Part shown: positions 28,302 to 36,605 of the stretch, in pieces
Position numbering within the stretch: position 1 is the first letter of the stretch
Layout of the letters: each line of letters begins with the position of its first letter
DNA from: Pseudomonadota bacterium
Lineage (GTDB): Bacteria; Pseudomonadota; Gammaproteobacteria; Burkholderiales; Burkholderiaceae_C
DNA length: 64,000 nt
Direction of reading: 5' to 3'
NCBI GenBank assembly: GCA_020161775.1
Contig: JAIUOW010000001.1
Location: 62,001-126,000, forward strand
Position numbers and translations under genes: made by a program
The notes under the pieces: generated by a model
Told to the model about the DNA's origin: nothing
Databases searched by the model: none
The model's input: the letters and a program-made list of their open reading frames with translations, nothing else

Positions 28302-29282
28302 TCAGTCGCCAAACATCTTCTGCTTGAGTTCGCGCCGCTGTTGCGCCTCAAGGGACAGCGTAGCCGTGGGACGGGCGAGAAGGCGCCCCACGCCGATAGG
28401 CTCGCCGGTTTCGTCGCAGTAGCCGTAGTCACCCGCGTCGATGCGGGCGATGGACTGCTCGATCTTCTTGAGCAGCTTGCGCTCGCGGTCGCGCGTGCGC
28501 AGCTCCAGCGCGTGCTCTTCCTCGATCGTGGCGCGGTCGGCCGGATCCGGAACGATCACGGTGTCTTCGCGCAGGTGTTCGGTGGTCTCGCCCGCGCTGT
28601 TGAGGATGTCCTGCTTGAGGGCAGAAAGCTTGAGCCGGAAGAACGCCATCTGCTTGTCGTTCATGTATTCCGAATCAGGCATCGCAATGACTTCGGCATC
28701 GGTCAGCTGCTCGGCAGCCTTGGACTTCCAGTTGTTGGCGAGCTTGGGGTCTTTCTTGGCCACGGTGGGTATCGGGTGCACGAGTACGGGAGATGACATT
28801 GTCTGGGTATAGCTTGATTTGGCGGCGGTGGAAGCCACCGATTGCGCCATGGAAGGCACAGTGATCTGGGCAAGGCGTGACGAAGGCTTGGGAGCCTTCA
28901 CGGGAACTGCCGCGACAACGGGAGCCGGTGGCTTGGCCACGACGGGCGCTGGCGCGGGAGCGGCGGATTTTACGGCAGGCTTGGCTGCCTTGGGTACGGA
29001 AGCCTGCACTTTGGGAGGGGCCTTGCTCGCGGGAACTGGTTTGGATGCTGGCTTGGCCGGTGTTTTCCTGGCGGCGGCACCTGCCACCGGCTTGGCGGCC
29101 GGCTTGGCCTTCGCGGCGGGCTTGGCGGCGGGCTTGGCGGCGGGCTTGGCGGCGGTTTTGGCGGGCGCTTTGGACTTGGCGGCAGGCTTGGCTTTGGCTG
29201 CGGGCTTTGCAGCCGGCTTGCTGGCCGCGGCCTTGGTTTTGGCGGCCGGTTTGGCAGGGGCCTTCTTGGCGGGGGCTTTCAC
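28302..29282 (-). CDS. dksA: RNA polymerase-binding regulator DksA with long Ala/Lys/Pro N-terminal tail
   Basis: 326 residues from GTG 29282 (VKAPAKKAPAKPAAKTKAAA), chosen because AGGAG lies eight bases upstream. About 150 residues of histone-H1-like Ala/Lys/Pro repeats precede a standard DksA core. The coiled-coil tip VPDPADRATIEEE keeps the DPxDRA residues needed with ppGpp at the polymerase secondary channel. The C-terminal finger GYCDETGEPIGVGRLLARPT retains only the first of the four zinc cysteines, so it should fold without zinc. DksA tunes stringent-response promoters. A TATAAC at 29377-29382 could be a -10 box. The COG0523 GTPase gene lies upstream on the same strand. Confidence 0.9.
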   Translation of the reverse strand: MKAPAKKAPAKPAAKTKAAASKPAAKPAAKAKPAAKSKAPAKTAAKPAAKPAAKPAAKAKPAAKPVAGAAARKTPAKPASKPVPASKAPPKVQASVPKAAKPAVKSAAPAPAPVVAKPPAPVVAAVPVKAPKPSSRLAQITVPSMAQSVASTAAKSSYTQTMSSPVLVHPIPTVAKKDPKLANNWKSKAAEQLTDAEVIAMPDSEYMNDKQMAFFRLKLSALKQDILNSAGETTEHLREDTVIVPDPADRATIEEEHALELRTRDRERKLLKKIEQSIARIDAGDYGYCDETGEPIGVGRLLARPTATLSLEAQQRRELKQKMFGD

Positions 29283-29568
29283 TTCCTGTCTCCTCGCGGC
29301 GCCGGCAGTTGCATGGGCTTCACGCGAGCCTGCAGACCTGCTTTGTTCTGATGACGTGGGGCCTTCATGATTGCGAGTTATACCCCGATTGTCCGCCCGC
29401 GCGGCCACGGGTCGCGGGTTTTCACCGGCGCGCTCACCCCGCCCCTTGCCAAAGCCGAACCCCATCAGTTGCAGAATCGAGACAATCATTTGGCTCCCCA
29501 ACCAAAAACCGGAACGGGACTGCGGGCCCTGCCCCTCCGTGGGCTCCGCAAAAGGCCACTAGCCTAAC

Positions 29569-30633
29569 TCAAATAAGGCACTGTTCCAGGCCCTGCAGGA
29601 AAATGTCCTTGGGCAGGTCGATCCCGATGAACACCATCTTGCTGGTGCGCGCTTCACCTTCAGCCCACTGCGGCCCCAAATCGCTGCCCATCAGCTGGTG
29701 CACGCCCTGGAAGATCACCTTGCGCTCGGTCCCTTTCATGTTCAGCACGCCCTTGTAGCGAAGCATGCGCGGGCCGTAGATGTTGACGATGGCGCCCAGG
29801 AAGTCCTCCAGGCGGGCCGGATCAAAGGCGCGGTCGGACTTGAACACGAAGCTCTTGACGTCGTCATCGTGATGGTGGTGATGCCCGTGCCCTTCATGCG
29901 CGTGCGAGGGATGGTCGCAATGCTCGCCATGTTCGTGGTCATGGTCATGGTGGTCATGGCCGTGATCGTGGTGGTCGTCCTTGAGGAAGTCAGGGTCGAT
30001 GTCCAGCTTGGCGTTGAGGTTGAAGCCACGCAGGTCAAACACGTCCTTGATGGCCACCTCGCCGAAATGCACGGCCTTGTGCGGCGCACGCGGGTTCATG
30101 TGCTTCAGGCGGTGGATCAGGGCGTCGGTCTCGTCCTGGGCCACCAGGTCGGTCTTGCTGATGAAGATCTGGTCGGCAAAGCCCACCTGGCGGCGCGCTT
30201 CCTGGCGGTCGTTGAGTTGCTGGGCTGCATGCTTGGCGTCCACCAGTGTCAGGATGGAGTCCAGCAGGTAGGTTTCGGCGATTTCGTCGTCCATGAAGAA
30301 GGTCTGGGCCACGGGGCCAGGATCGGCCAGGCCGGTGGTCTCGATCACCACGCGGTCAAAGTCGATTTCACCCTTGCGCTTTTTCTGGGCCAGGTCCTGC
30401 AGGGTGGAGCGAAGGTCTTCACGGATGGTGCAGCAGATGCAGCCGTTGCTCATCTGGATGATCTGCTCCTTGCTTTCGGTGACCAGGATGTCGCTGTCGA
30501 TGTTTTCCTCGCCGAACTCGTTTTCAATGACGGCAATTTTCTGGCCATGGGCTTCGCTGAGCACGCGCTTGAGCAGGGTGGTCTTGCCGGAACCCAGGAA
30601 GCCGGTGAGGATGGTGGCGGGGATGAGGCTCAT
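29569..30633 (-). CDS. COG0523/CobW-family GTPase, putative metal chaperone
   Basis: 354 residues. G3E-class GTPase: P-loop TGFLGSGKTTLLKRVL at about 10-25, the metal-binding CxCC motif in SNGCICCTIREDLRST at about 63-78, ETTGLADPGPVAQTF, and the NKxD-like SKTD. A His/Asp-rich stretch of about 40 residues near the middle (DHHDHGHDHHDHDHEHGEH) precedes the CobW C-terminal domain, pointing to zinc or nickel binding. COG0523 proteins deliver or allocate metals, most often zinc under Zur control. The neighbouring DksA lacks zinc ligands, a pairing that fits low-zinc physiology. No Zur box was identified by eye. Confidence 0.9.
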   Translation of the reverse strand: MSLIPATILTGFLGSGKTTLLKRVLSEAHGQKIAVIENEFGEENIDSDILVTESKEQIIQMSNGCICCTIREDLRSTLQDLAQKKRKGEIDFDRVVIETTGLADPGPVAQTFFMDDEIAETYLLDSILTLVDAKHAAQQLNDRQEARRQVGFADQIFISKTDLVAQDETDALIHRLKHMNPRAPHKAVHFGEVAIKDVFDLRGFNLNAKLDIDPDFLKDDHHDHGHDHHDHDHEHGEHCDHPSHAHEGHGHHHHHDDDVKSFVFKSDRAFDPARLEDFLGAIVNIYGPRMLRYKGVLNMKGTERKVIFQGVHQLMGSDLGPQWAEGEARTSKMVFIGIDLPKDIFLQGLEQCLI

Positions 30634-30723
30634 GGTGTTGGACTGTGCTTGGGAGGTGGGGCAGTTTAGCGGGGTATTGATGTGCTTGTTTTTGTGTGTT
30701 TTTTTGGTTGGGCTGCACCTTTT

Positions 30724-31050
30724 CTTCCCCCCCTATCCCCCCGCCCCTTTCCGCCCCCCGCCGGGGCTGAAAGGGGAGCCTGGATTTGAATCCGTCGCGC
30801 CGGCCACCTGAAGAACCGGGGTGACGCTGCGACACGCCTGAGTCCGCCACGGCGCATGCCTGCTGTTGGGGCGGTGGCTGACAACACTGCAGGCTCTGCC
30901 CCAACTGTTGGCGCTGGCCGTGGTGCGCACTGGTGTATCGCAACCGTTCCCGATTCTTCAGGTAGCCGGAGCGCTGAAACCAGATCAGGGCTCCCCCTTT
31001 CCGCCCCGGCGGGGGCGGAAAGGGGGCTGGGGGGATAGGGGGGGGAAGAT
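30724..31050. repeat. 330-bp imperfect inverted repeat (two facing copies of a G/C-run element)
   Basis: The 455-bp spacer between the GTPase and the rRNA methyltransferase contains no credible gene. The left half, from CTTCCCCCCCTATCCCCCC at 30724, matches the reverse complement of the right half ending near 31050 over roughly 150 bp with mismatches and small gaps. Near the centre, GTTGGGGC (about 30865) faces GCCCCAAC (about 30898). Each half also carries its own hairpin (CCCCTTTCCGCCCC against GGGGC.GAAAGGGG). It could be two inverted copies of a dispersed element or one palindromic MITE-like unit. Confidence 0.8.
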
Positions 31051-31088
31051 CAGATGCCGCCCTGCCAAAAACACAAAAAAGAAAACAC

Positions 31089-32270
31089 TTACTTGCGAAC
31101 CACAACAAGCCCCTTCAAATACTCCCCTTCAGGAAACTCCAGCGTCATCGGGTGGTCCGGTGCCCCGCCCAGGCGGACGCTGATATAGCCGTCCACGCCC
31201 GCGTCCGCGCCAGCGGAGGCCACGATCTTGTGGAACAGGTCGGCGCTGATGCCGCCCGAGCATGAATAAGTGAACAGCACGCCCCCCGGCTCCAGCAGCT
31301 TGAAGGCCAGCCGGTTGATGTCCTTGTAGGCCCGCGCGGCCCGTTCGGCGTGCGCTGCCGTAGGGGCCAGCTTGGGCGGGTCCAGCACGATGGCGTCAAA
31401 CCTGCGGCCCTGCTCAATGAAAGCACGCAATGACGCATTGACATCCGCATCCATGAACGTGGCGCGGGCCGGGTCGAAGCCATTGAGCGCCACATGGGCG
31501 GCGGCGCGTTCCAGCGCCGGGCCGGACGAGTCGATCGACGTGACGTGCCCCGCCCCGCCGGACAGCGCGGCCACGGTGAAGCCGCCGGTATAGCAATAGC
31601 AGTTGAGCACGCGCGCAAAGCCCAGGCGCCGGGTCCAGCGGGCAAACAGGGCGCGGCTGTCGCGCTGGTCCAGGTAGAAGCCGGTCTTGTGCCCGGTGGC
31701 CACGTCCAGCGTGAGCTGCCAGTCATGTTCACGGATCGTCAGCGCCGTGGGGCCGTCGCCGCGCAGCCAGCCAGTGGCGGGCTCCAGGCCCTCCAGGGTA
31801 CGGCTGCTGGCGTCCGAGCGCTCGTACAGGCGCGTCAGGCCGGTTTCGTGAAGCAGGGCGTCGGCGATCACGCTCTTCCAGCGCTCCACGCCGCTGGCCA
31901 GGAACTGGGCGACCAGGGTGTCGCCGTAGCGGTCCACAATGAGCCCCGGCAGGCCGTCGGATTCGCCGTGGATCAGGCGCAGGCCGTCGCTCTGGATGTC
32001 CATGCGGCTTCTGGCGCGGATGGCCCGGGCGCAGGCCTGGGCAAAAAACGCCGCGTCGATACGCTGCTTTTCGTCAAAACTCCAGGCGCGTACGCGGATT
32101 CTGGATGCCGGGCTGTACGCGCCCCAGGCGAGAAACTGGCCTTCGCTGGACTCCACCCGCACGGTTTCGCCAGCGTCGGCGCCTCCGCGCGCGACGGCAG
32201 AATCGAAAATCCAGGGGTGGCGGCGTAGCAGTGAACGGTCCTTGCCGGGCCGCAGTCGGATGGCTTTCAT
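31089..32270 (-). CDS. rlmI: class I SAM-dependent rRNA methyltransferase (RlmI family)
   Basis: 393 residues from ATG 32270 (MKAIRLRPGKDRSLLRRHPW). A PUA-like N-terminal domain (about 1-75) is followed by the methyltransferase domain, with motif I VLNCYCYTGGFTVAALSGGA, the motif IV-type IVLDPPKLAPTAAHAERAAR, and FTYSCSGGISADLF holding the catalytic TYSCS cysteine. RlmI makes m5C1962 in 23S rRNA. It is divergent from the 7TM sensor gene; their 5' ends are 55 bp apart or overlap, depending on the sensor start. The symbol is by family likeness. Confidence 0.9.
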   Translation of the reverse strand: MKAIRLRPGKDRSLLRRHPWIFDSAVARGGADAGETVRVESSEGQFLAWGAYSPASRIRVRAWSFDEKQRIDAAFFAQACARAIRARSRMDIQSDGLRLIHGESDGLPGLIVDRYGDTLVAQFLASGVERWKSVIADALLHETGLTRLYERSDASSRTLEGLEPATGWLRGDGPTALTIREHDWQLTLDVATGHKTGFYLDQRDSRALFARWTRRLGFARVLNCYCYTGGFTVAALSGGAGHVTSIDSSGPALERAAAHVALNGFDPARATFMDADVNASLRAFIEQGRRFDAIVLDPPKLAPTAAHAERAARAYKDINRLAFKLLEPGGVLFTYSCSGGISADLFHKIVASAGADAGVDGYISVRLGGAPDHPMTLEFPEGEYLKGLVVVRK

Positions 32271-32325
32271 GGCGCATATTGTCGCGGCAGGCAACAATGC
32301 GGGGTTGGAGAAGAACTTGCGAAGA

Positions 32326-34062
32326 ATGCGGTACTGGTGGGGCGCACGTTGGGTTCAGGCAGCGATCCTGCTCGGGATAATGCTGCCGGCCGCTGCATGG
32401 GCACGCACCGTGCTCGACCTGGACACGGCGCGCCAGCCCGTGGCGCTGAACGACTGGGGCGACTACTGGGTGGATACCTCCGGCACCGCCACGCCCGAGT
32501 TGGTGGACGCCGGCGCAGCCAACTGGCAACCCACTGTCAGCCAAGCCATTTTTGCGCTGAAGCCAGGCCATGCGCTGTGGATCCGGCTGACCATTCCTCC
32601 CGCGCCGGATGCCGAGCGCTGGTACCTGGAAATCCCTTATGCCTCGGTGGACCGGGCCTCGCTTTACACCCATGACAGCGCCGGCCAATGGAACGAGCAG
32701 CGCGCGGGCGACCTGGTGCCCGTGAGCGCCTGGCCGGTGCCGCACCGCCACCCGCTGTTACCCATCGTGGTGTCGGCCGAGGAGCCGCGCAAATTCCTGC
32801 TGCGCATTGAGAACGCCCACAGCTTCAGCGCGCCGCTGGCGTTCGTGAGCGAGAGCTACCTTTACCGCAGCGAGCAGCGCGTGTCGCTGATCCTGGGCAT
32901 CTATTTCGGCCTGGCGGGCCTGGCGGTCATGCTGTCGGCGCTGAGCGCGGTGTCGCTGCGCGACGCGGCGTATGCGCTGTACGGCTTGAGTGTGGCGCTG
33001 ATGGGCGTGACCCAGGCATCCATGACCGGCATCGCCGGGCTGCACCTGTGGCCGGGCCGGCCGGCATGGAATGACATTTCACCGCTGATGCTCTCGGTGC
33101 TGACCATGGCATCGCTGCTGTGGTTTGGCACGGCGGTGCTGTCGCTGCCGGAGCGGTCGCGCCAGGTCACGCGCCTGATGGCGGGCCTGGCGATGCTGGG
33201 CATTGCGGTCTGTGTGGCGCTGGCCGTGGTGGATCGCGTCTACCGCTTCCAGCTGATGGCTGGCTACATCGTGCTGTCGCTGCTGACCGGCGTGCTGGTC
33301 ACCCTGTGGGCCTGGCGCCGGGGCGACCGCTACGGCCTGTGGCTGCTGGCGGGGATTGCGCCCGTGATGATCGGCTCGGCATTCCCGCTGGCGCGCATTG
33401 CCGGGCTGATTCCCGTGAGCTTCTGGACGATGCACGGCATGCAGATCGGCATTGCCTTTGAGCTGCCCGTGCTGTTGGTGATCCTGATGCTGCGCAGCCA
33501 GCAGCGGCGCGAGCACAACCGCCGCATCCATGGCCTGGACCGGCTGGACCCAGCCACGGGCCTGATCAATGCGCCGGTGTTCGCCGAGCGGCTGATGCGC
33601 ATGATCGCGCGCTCGCAGCGCCTGAAGCACCAGAGCGTGGTGCTGGTGATTGACCTGGTCAATGTGGAGCAGATCCAGCGCGACTTCGACCGCCGCTCGG
33701 CGGAAGAGCTGCCGCTGCGCGTAGCGGGCCGACTGCTGTCGGCCGCGCGCGAGATCGACAGCGTGGCCAGGCTGGCCGAGCGGCGCTTTGGCATGCTGGT
33801 GGAAGGGCCGCTCACGCCCGAGGAAGCCGCCCAGGCCGGCCCGCGCGTGGTCGCCCGCGGCCTGATGCCGTTCAAGAACAAGCCGCTGGAATGGGTAGCC
33901 CAGCTGCGGGTGGCCCATGCGCTGGTGCCGCTGGACGGCACCGACGCCCAGCAACTGCTCGAACAGATGGGCGCACTGCTGGCATCGGTGCCGCCAGACA
34001 GCAAGCGCGCCGTGTTTTCGTTGCACGACGAAGCGCCGATACAAAAAGATACGCGTGCCTAA
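32326..34062 (+). CDS. 7TM-DISM membrane sensor with degenerate GGDEF domain
   Basis: 578 residues from ATG 32326 (MRYWWGARWVQAAILLGIML). TTG 32317, nine bases upstream, has a better-spaced GGAG and is a real alternative. A signal peptide is followed by a periplasmic 7TMR-DISMED2-like sensor domain (about 35-190), then seven membrane helices (about 200-400) and a short linker to a GGDEF-like domain opening LDRLDPATGLINAPVFAERL. The signature that should read GG(D/E)EF is AERRF, so diguanylate cyclase activity is not expected. It may bind c-di-GMP or act by protein contact. The downstream neighbour is a PhnD-like binding protein. Confidence 0.8.
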   Translation: MRYWWGARWVQAAILLGIMLPAAAWARTVLDLDTARQPVALNDWGDYWVDTSGTATPELVDAGAANWQPTVSQAIFALKPGHALWIRLTIPPAPDAERWYLEIPYASVDRASLYTHDSAGQWNEQRAGDLVPVSAWPVPHRHPLLPIVVSAEEPRKFLLRIENAHSFSAPLAFVSESYLYRSEQRVSLILGIYFGLAGLAVMLSALSAVSLRDAAYALYGLSVALMGVTQASMTGIAGLHLWPGRPAWNDISPLMLSVLTMASLLWFGTAVLSLPERSRQVTRLMAGLAMLGIAVCVALAVVDRVYRFQLMAGYIVLSLLTGVLVTLWAWRRGDRYGLWLLAGIAPVMIGSAFPLARIAGLIPVSFWTMHGMQIGIAFELPVLLVILMLRSQQRREHNRRIHGLDRLDPATGLINAPVFAERLMRMIARSQRLKHQSVVLVIDLVNVEQIQRDFDRRSAEELPLRVAGRLLSAAREIDSVARLAERRFGMLVEGPLTPEEAAQAGPRVVARGLMPFKNKPLEWVAQLRVAHALVPLDGTDAQQLLEQMGALLASVPPDSKRAVFSLHDEAPIQKDTRA

Positions 34063-34140
34063 CGCTTTCTTCGACTATGCCGCTGACAGCGTGCTTCCTA
34101 GAATCGCCCGCTGAACAAAACCACAGGGAAGAGGGCATTC

Positions 34141-34959
34141 ATGAGGACATCCATCCATCGGCTGGTGGCCGCTGTCACGCTGGCCTGCGCGCCGGTGCTT
34201 GCGTCGGCACAGGGCCTGATACTGGGCGTAAGCGAGGGCACGTCGGGCGGCCTGGACCATGCGCAGGTCATCAACAAGTACCAGGGCCTGGCCGACGTCA
34301 TCGGCAAGAGCATCCGCCAGAAGGTCAACGTGGTGTTCATCCGCGAATTCGCCGCACTCGAAGAGGGCATGAAGGCGGGCCGCTTTGATTTCGTGATCGC
34401 CCGCCCCAGCGACTACCCCGCGCGCGGCCTGCGTGACTACGGCTTCCAGTTCATTGCCACCGCCAAGCCCGACGGGCAGTGCCACATCGTGGTGCCCAAG
34501 GATTCACCGTTGAAGACCCTGGCCGATGTGAAGGGCAAGCGCATCGCCCTGCCCGAGCAGGCCGCCTACATGACCAAGCTGTGCCGCGCCGAGCTGCGCG
34601 ACCGCGGCATCAACCTGGCGGCCGAGAACGTGCAGTACGTGCGCGAACAGGGCGCCGTGGCGTTCTACCTGACCAACAGGTTCGCCGACGTGGGCGGCGT
34701 GGCGTCCTATTCCGGCGTGGCCAAAAAATGGGAGCAGGACGGCCACCGCGTGCTGCACAAGAGCGTGGCGCAACCTTACTTCCCGTTGATTGCCAGCAAG
34801 AAATTGCAGCCGGCCCAGATCGACGCCATCCAGAAAGGCCTGACGGCGCTGCCCGACGACGCGGCCGGCCAGACCGTGCTGAAGACCGTCGGCATCAAGG
34901 AATTTGACACCACCACCGAACAGCGCCTGCGCGACCTGCTCAAGTGGCTGGGCACCTGA
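34141..34959 (+). CDS. PhnD-like periplasmic phosphate/phosphonate-type binding protein
   Basis: 272 residues with a clear signal peptide (MRTSIHRLVAAVTLACAPVL, cleavage after SAQ near 24). The mature protein starts LILGVSEGTSGGLDHAQVIN and has the PhnD/SsuA fold pattern: IREFAALEEGMKAGRFDFVI, then DVKGKRIALPEQAAYMTKLC. A GAGGG ribosome site precedes the ATG. No permease or ATPase lies nearby, so it may be an orphan receptor rather than part of a transporter; solo PhnD-like proteins are known as ligand-sensing partners of membrane sensors. The upstream 7TM sensor is 78 bp away on the same strand. The ligand is unknown. Confidence 0.82.
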   Translation: MRTSIHRLVAAVTLACAPVLASAQGLILGVSEGTSGGLDHAQVINKYQGLADVIGKSIRQKVNVVFIREFAALEEGMKAGRFDFVIARPSDYPARGLRDYGFQFIATAKPDGQCHIVVPKDSPLKTLADVKGKRIALPEQAAYMTKLCRAELRDRGINLAAENVQYVREQGAVAFYLTNRFADVGGVASYSGVAKKWEQDGHRVLHKSVAQPYFPLIASKKLQPAQIDAIQKGLTALPDDAAGQTVLKTVGIKEFDTTTEQRLRDLLKWLGT

Positions 34960-34972
34960 GCCGAACGCGGGC

Positions 34973-35896
34973 TCAGCCCTTGCGGCGCGCGCGCGGGTGC
35001 GCGGCGTCATAGGCCTTGGCCAGATGCTGGAAATCGAGCCGCGTGTAGACCTGCGTGGTGGTGATGTTGGCATGGCCCAGCAGTTCCTGCACCGCCCGCA
35101 GGTCGCTGCTGGACTGCAGCACGTGGCTGGCGAATGAGTGGCGCAGCATGTGCGGGTGCACCGGCGTGGCCAGCCCGCTTTTGAGGCTGCGCAGCTTCAC
35201 GCGCTGCCACACGGTCTGCGCCGTGATGCGCCCGCCGCGGCGGCCCAGGAACAGCGCAGGCTGGCCAGTGGCGGGCGGCGCTGCCGACTGCCCGCGCACG
35301 TCCAGCCAGCGCCGCAGCGCAGCCAGCGCCTTGCTTCCCACGGGCACCATTCGGCGCTTGCTGCCCTTGCCCAGCACATGCGCTTCGCCCGCCTGCAGGT
35401 CCACGTAGCTGCTGCCCGCCACGTCCAGCCCCACCAGCTCACCCACACGCAGGCCGCAGCCGTACAGCAACTCCACCATGGCGGCGTCGCGTGCCTCGGT
35501 CCAGGGGTCGGCATCGGCGTCATGGTGCTCGGCCAGCTTCACCGCATCGTCCACGCCCAGTGCCTTGGGCAGCGGCTTGGGTGACTTGGGCGCACGCACG
35601 TCCTGCACCGGGTTGCTGGGTACCAGGCCTTCGCGGCCCAGCCAGGCGTAAAAACCGCGCCAGCCCGACAGGATCAACGCGATGCCGCGGCCGCTGCGGC
35701 CACCGCCATGCATCTGCGCCACCCAGCGGCGGATGTGGGCGTTTTGCACCCGGGTCAGCTCGATGCCGGCCCTGGTGGCGTTTTCAGACAGCTTTTGCAG
35801 GTCCTGCTGGTACAGCGCCACCGTGCGCTGCGCCAGGCGCTTTTCGTAACGGACATGGTCGAGATACCTCTGGACAAGATCCGTGCCGGCACTCAT
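34973..35896 (-). CDS. xerC: tyrosine site-specific recombinase XerC
   Basis: 307 residues from ATG 35896 (MSAGTDLVQRYLDHVRYEKR). XerC with XerD resolves chromosome dimers at dif. The N-terminal SAM-like core-binding domain spans about 1-95. The catalytic domain shows Arg in YGCGLRVGELVGLD, Lys in VLGKGSKRRMVPVG, HxxR in PHMLRHSFASHVLQ, and the Tyr in LGHANITTTQVYTRLDFQHL. All catalytic residues are intact. It lies 4 bp after the DUF484 gene and follows dapF-DUF484 as in many proteobacteria, supporting a chromosomal XerC rather than a phage integrase. Confidence 0.95.
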   Translation of the reverse strand: MSAGTDLVQRYLDHVRYEKRLAQRTVALYQQDLQKLSENATRAGIELTRVQNAHIRRWVAQMHGGGRSGRGIALILSGWRGFYAWLGREGLVPSNPVQDVRAPKSPKPLPKALGVDDAVKLAEHHDADADPWTEARDAAMVELLYGCGLRVGELVGLDVAGSSYVDLQAGEAHVLGKGSKRRMVPVGSKALAALRRWLDVRGQSAAPPATGQPALFLGRRGGRITAQTVWQRVKLRSLKSGLATPVHPHMLRHSFASHVLQSSSDLRAVQELLGHANITTTQVYTRLDFQHLAKAYDAAHPRARRKG

Positions 35897-35900
35897 GGGC

Positions 35901-36605
35901 TTATTCGTGGCGCAACCGTGACAGCGCCGCGCTGGCCAGCTCGGCAATGCGCTCCAGGAAATCCGTGCCCATGCCGCTGGAAAAGCGCTGTGGGTCCGGC
36001 GAGGCCAGCACCAGCATACCAAACGCCGGGCCCGGCGCATTGATGGCGCCCGCGCGCAGCGGCACCAGCGCAATCGACATGGCCACGCCAGGGTCGCCCA
36101 GCCAGCTCACGGCCTCAAAGCCCGAGTTGACGCCGCAATAGGGTTGCGTCAGGGACGAGGCAAAGGTTTTCGCGTCGTCGCTCACGCCGTCAGCAAAGGG
36201 CTCGCCGCCGTAACGCGCGTCCACGTCCCAAACCTTGATGGCCACCTGGGGGACCATGAACTGCGTGGCGATCTCGCCCGTGATCTGCGTGGGCAGCTCG
36301 CGCGCGGCCTGCACCAGGAACAGGTTGCGGGCCCAGCGCTGCAGCCGGTCGGCGATGACCATGTTCTCGTTGCCGTGACGAACCATGTCCATCACGCGGT
36401 GCTCCAGCACCTTGATCTTCTCGCGCAGCATCTCGGCCTGGCGCTCCTGCAGGCTGACGGCGCGGTTGCCATGCGGGCTGGTGAGCTGCACGGCGGCCAG
36501 CAGCTCGGCATGGCGTTCGAAGAAATCCGGCGTGTTCGCCAGGTAGTTGGCGATGTCGTCCTCGGTGATGGGGTTCATGGCGTCCTGTTTCATGAAGTCA
36601 GTCAT
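35901..36605 (-). CDS. DUF484 family protein
   Basis: 234 residues from ATG 36605; in-frame ATGs at 36614, 36593 and 36578 are also possible, and the last has the better AGGA spacing. N-terminal [20 protein letters not shown] is the DUF484 opening, followed by a coiled coil ([20 protein letters not shown]) and a GAF-like domain from about 100 onward. DUF484 proteins occur between dapF and xerC in many proteobacteria; their role is not established. The gene overlaps the dapF end by a few bases, so it is translationally linked. Confidence 0.9.
   Translation of the reverse strand: MTDFMKQDAMNPITEDDIANYLANTPDFFERHAELLAAVQLTSPHGNRAVSLQERQAEMLREKIKVLEHRVMDMVRHGNENMVIADRLQRWARNLFLVQAARELPTQITGEIATQFMVPQVAIKVWDVDARYGGEPFADGVSDDAKTFASSLTQPYCGVNSGFEAVSWLGDPGVAMSIALVPLRAGAINAPGPAFGMLVLASPDPQRFSSGMGTDFLERIAELASAALSRLRHE

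Noticed and set aside
29060-29270. Tandem short repeats suggestive of a CRISPR or minisatellite
   Set aside because: They encode the Ala/Lys/Pro tail of DksA in frame; no spacers or direct-repeat structure of a CRISPR array.
29367-29567. Two short plus-strand frames between dksA and the GTPase
   Set aside because: No ribosome site, no similarity, overlapping frames; more likely dksA leader and spacer.
30785-30800. TTTGAATCC stretch resembling a tRNA T-arm
   Set aside because: No acceptor, D or anticodon arms around it; it belongs to the inverted repeat.
30634-31088. Several open frames of 60-190 codons in the GTPase-methyltransferase spacer
   Set aside because: They are translations of the G/C-run inverted repeat, present on both strands, with no recognisable protein features.
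34973-35896. Tyrosine recombinase as a sign of an integrated element
   Set aside because: Gene order dapF-DUF484-xerC and sequence fit housekeeping XerC; no attachment-site repeats or phage genes nearby.
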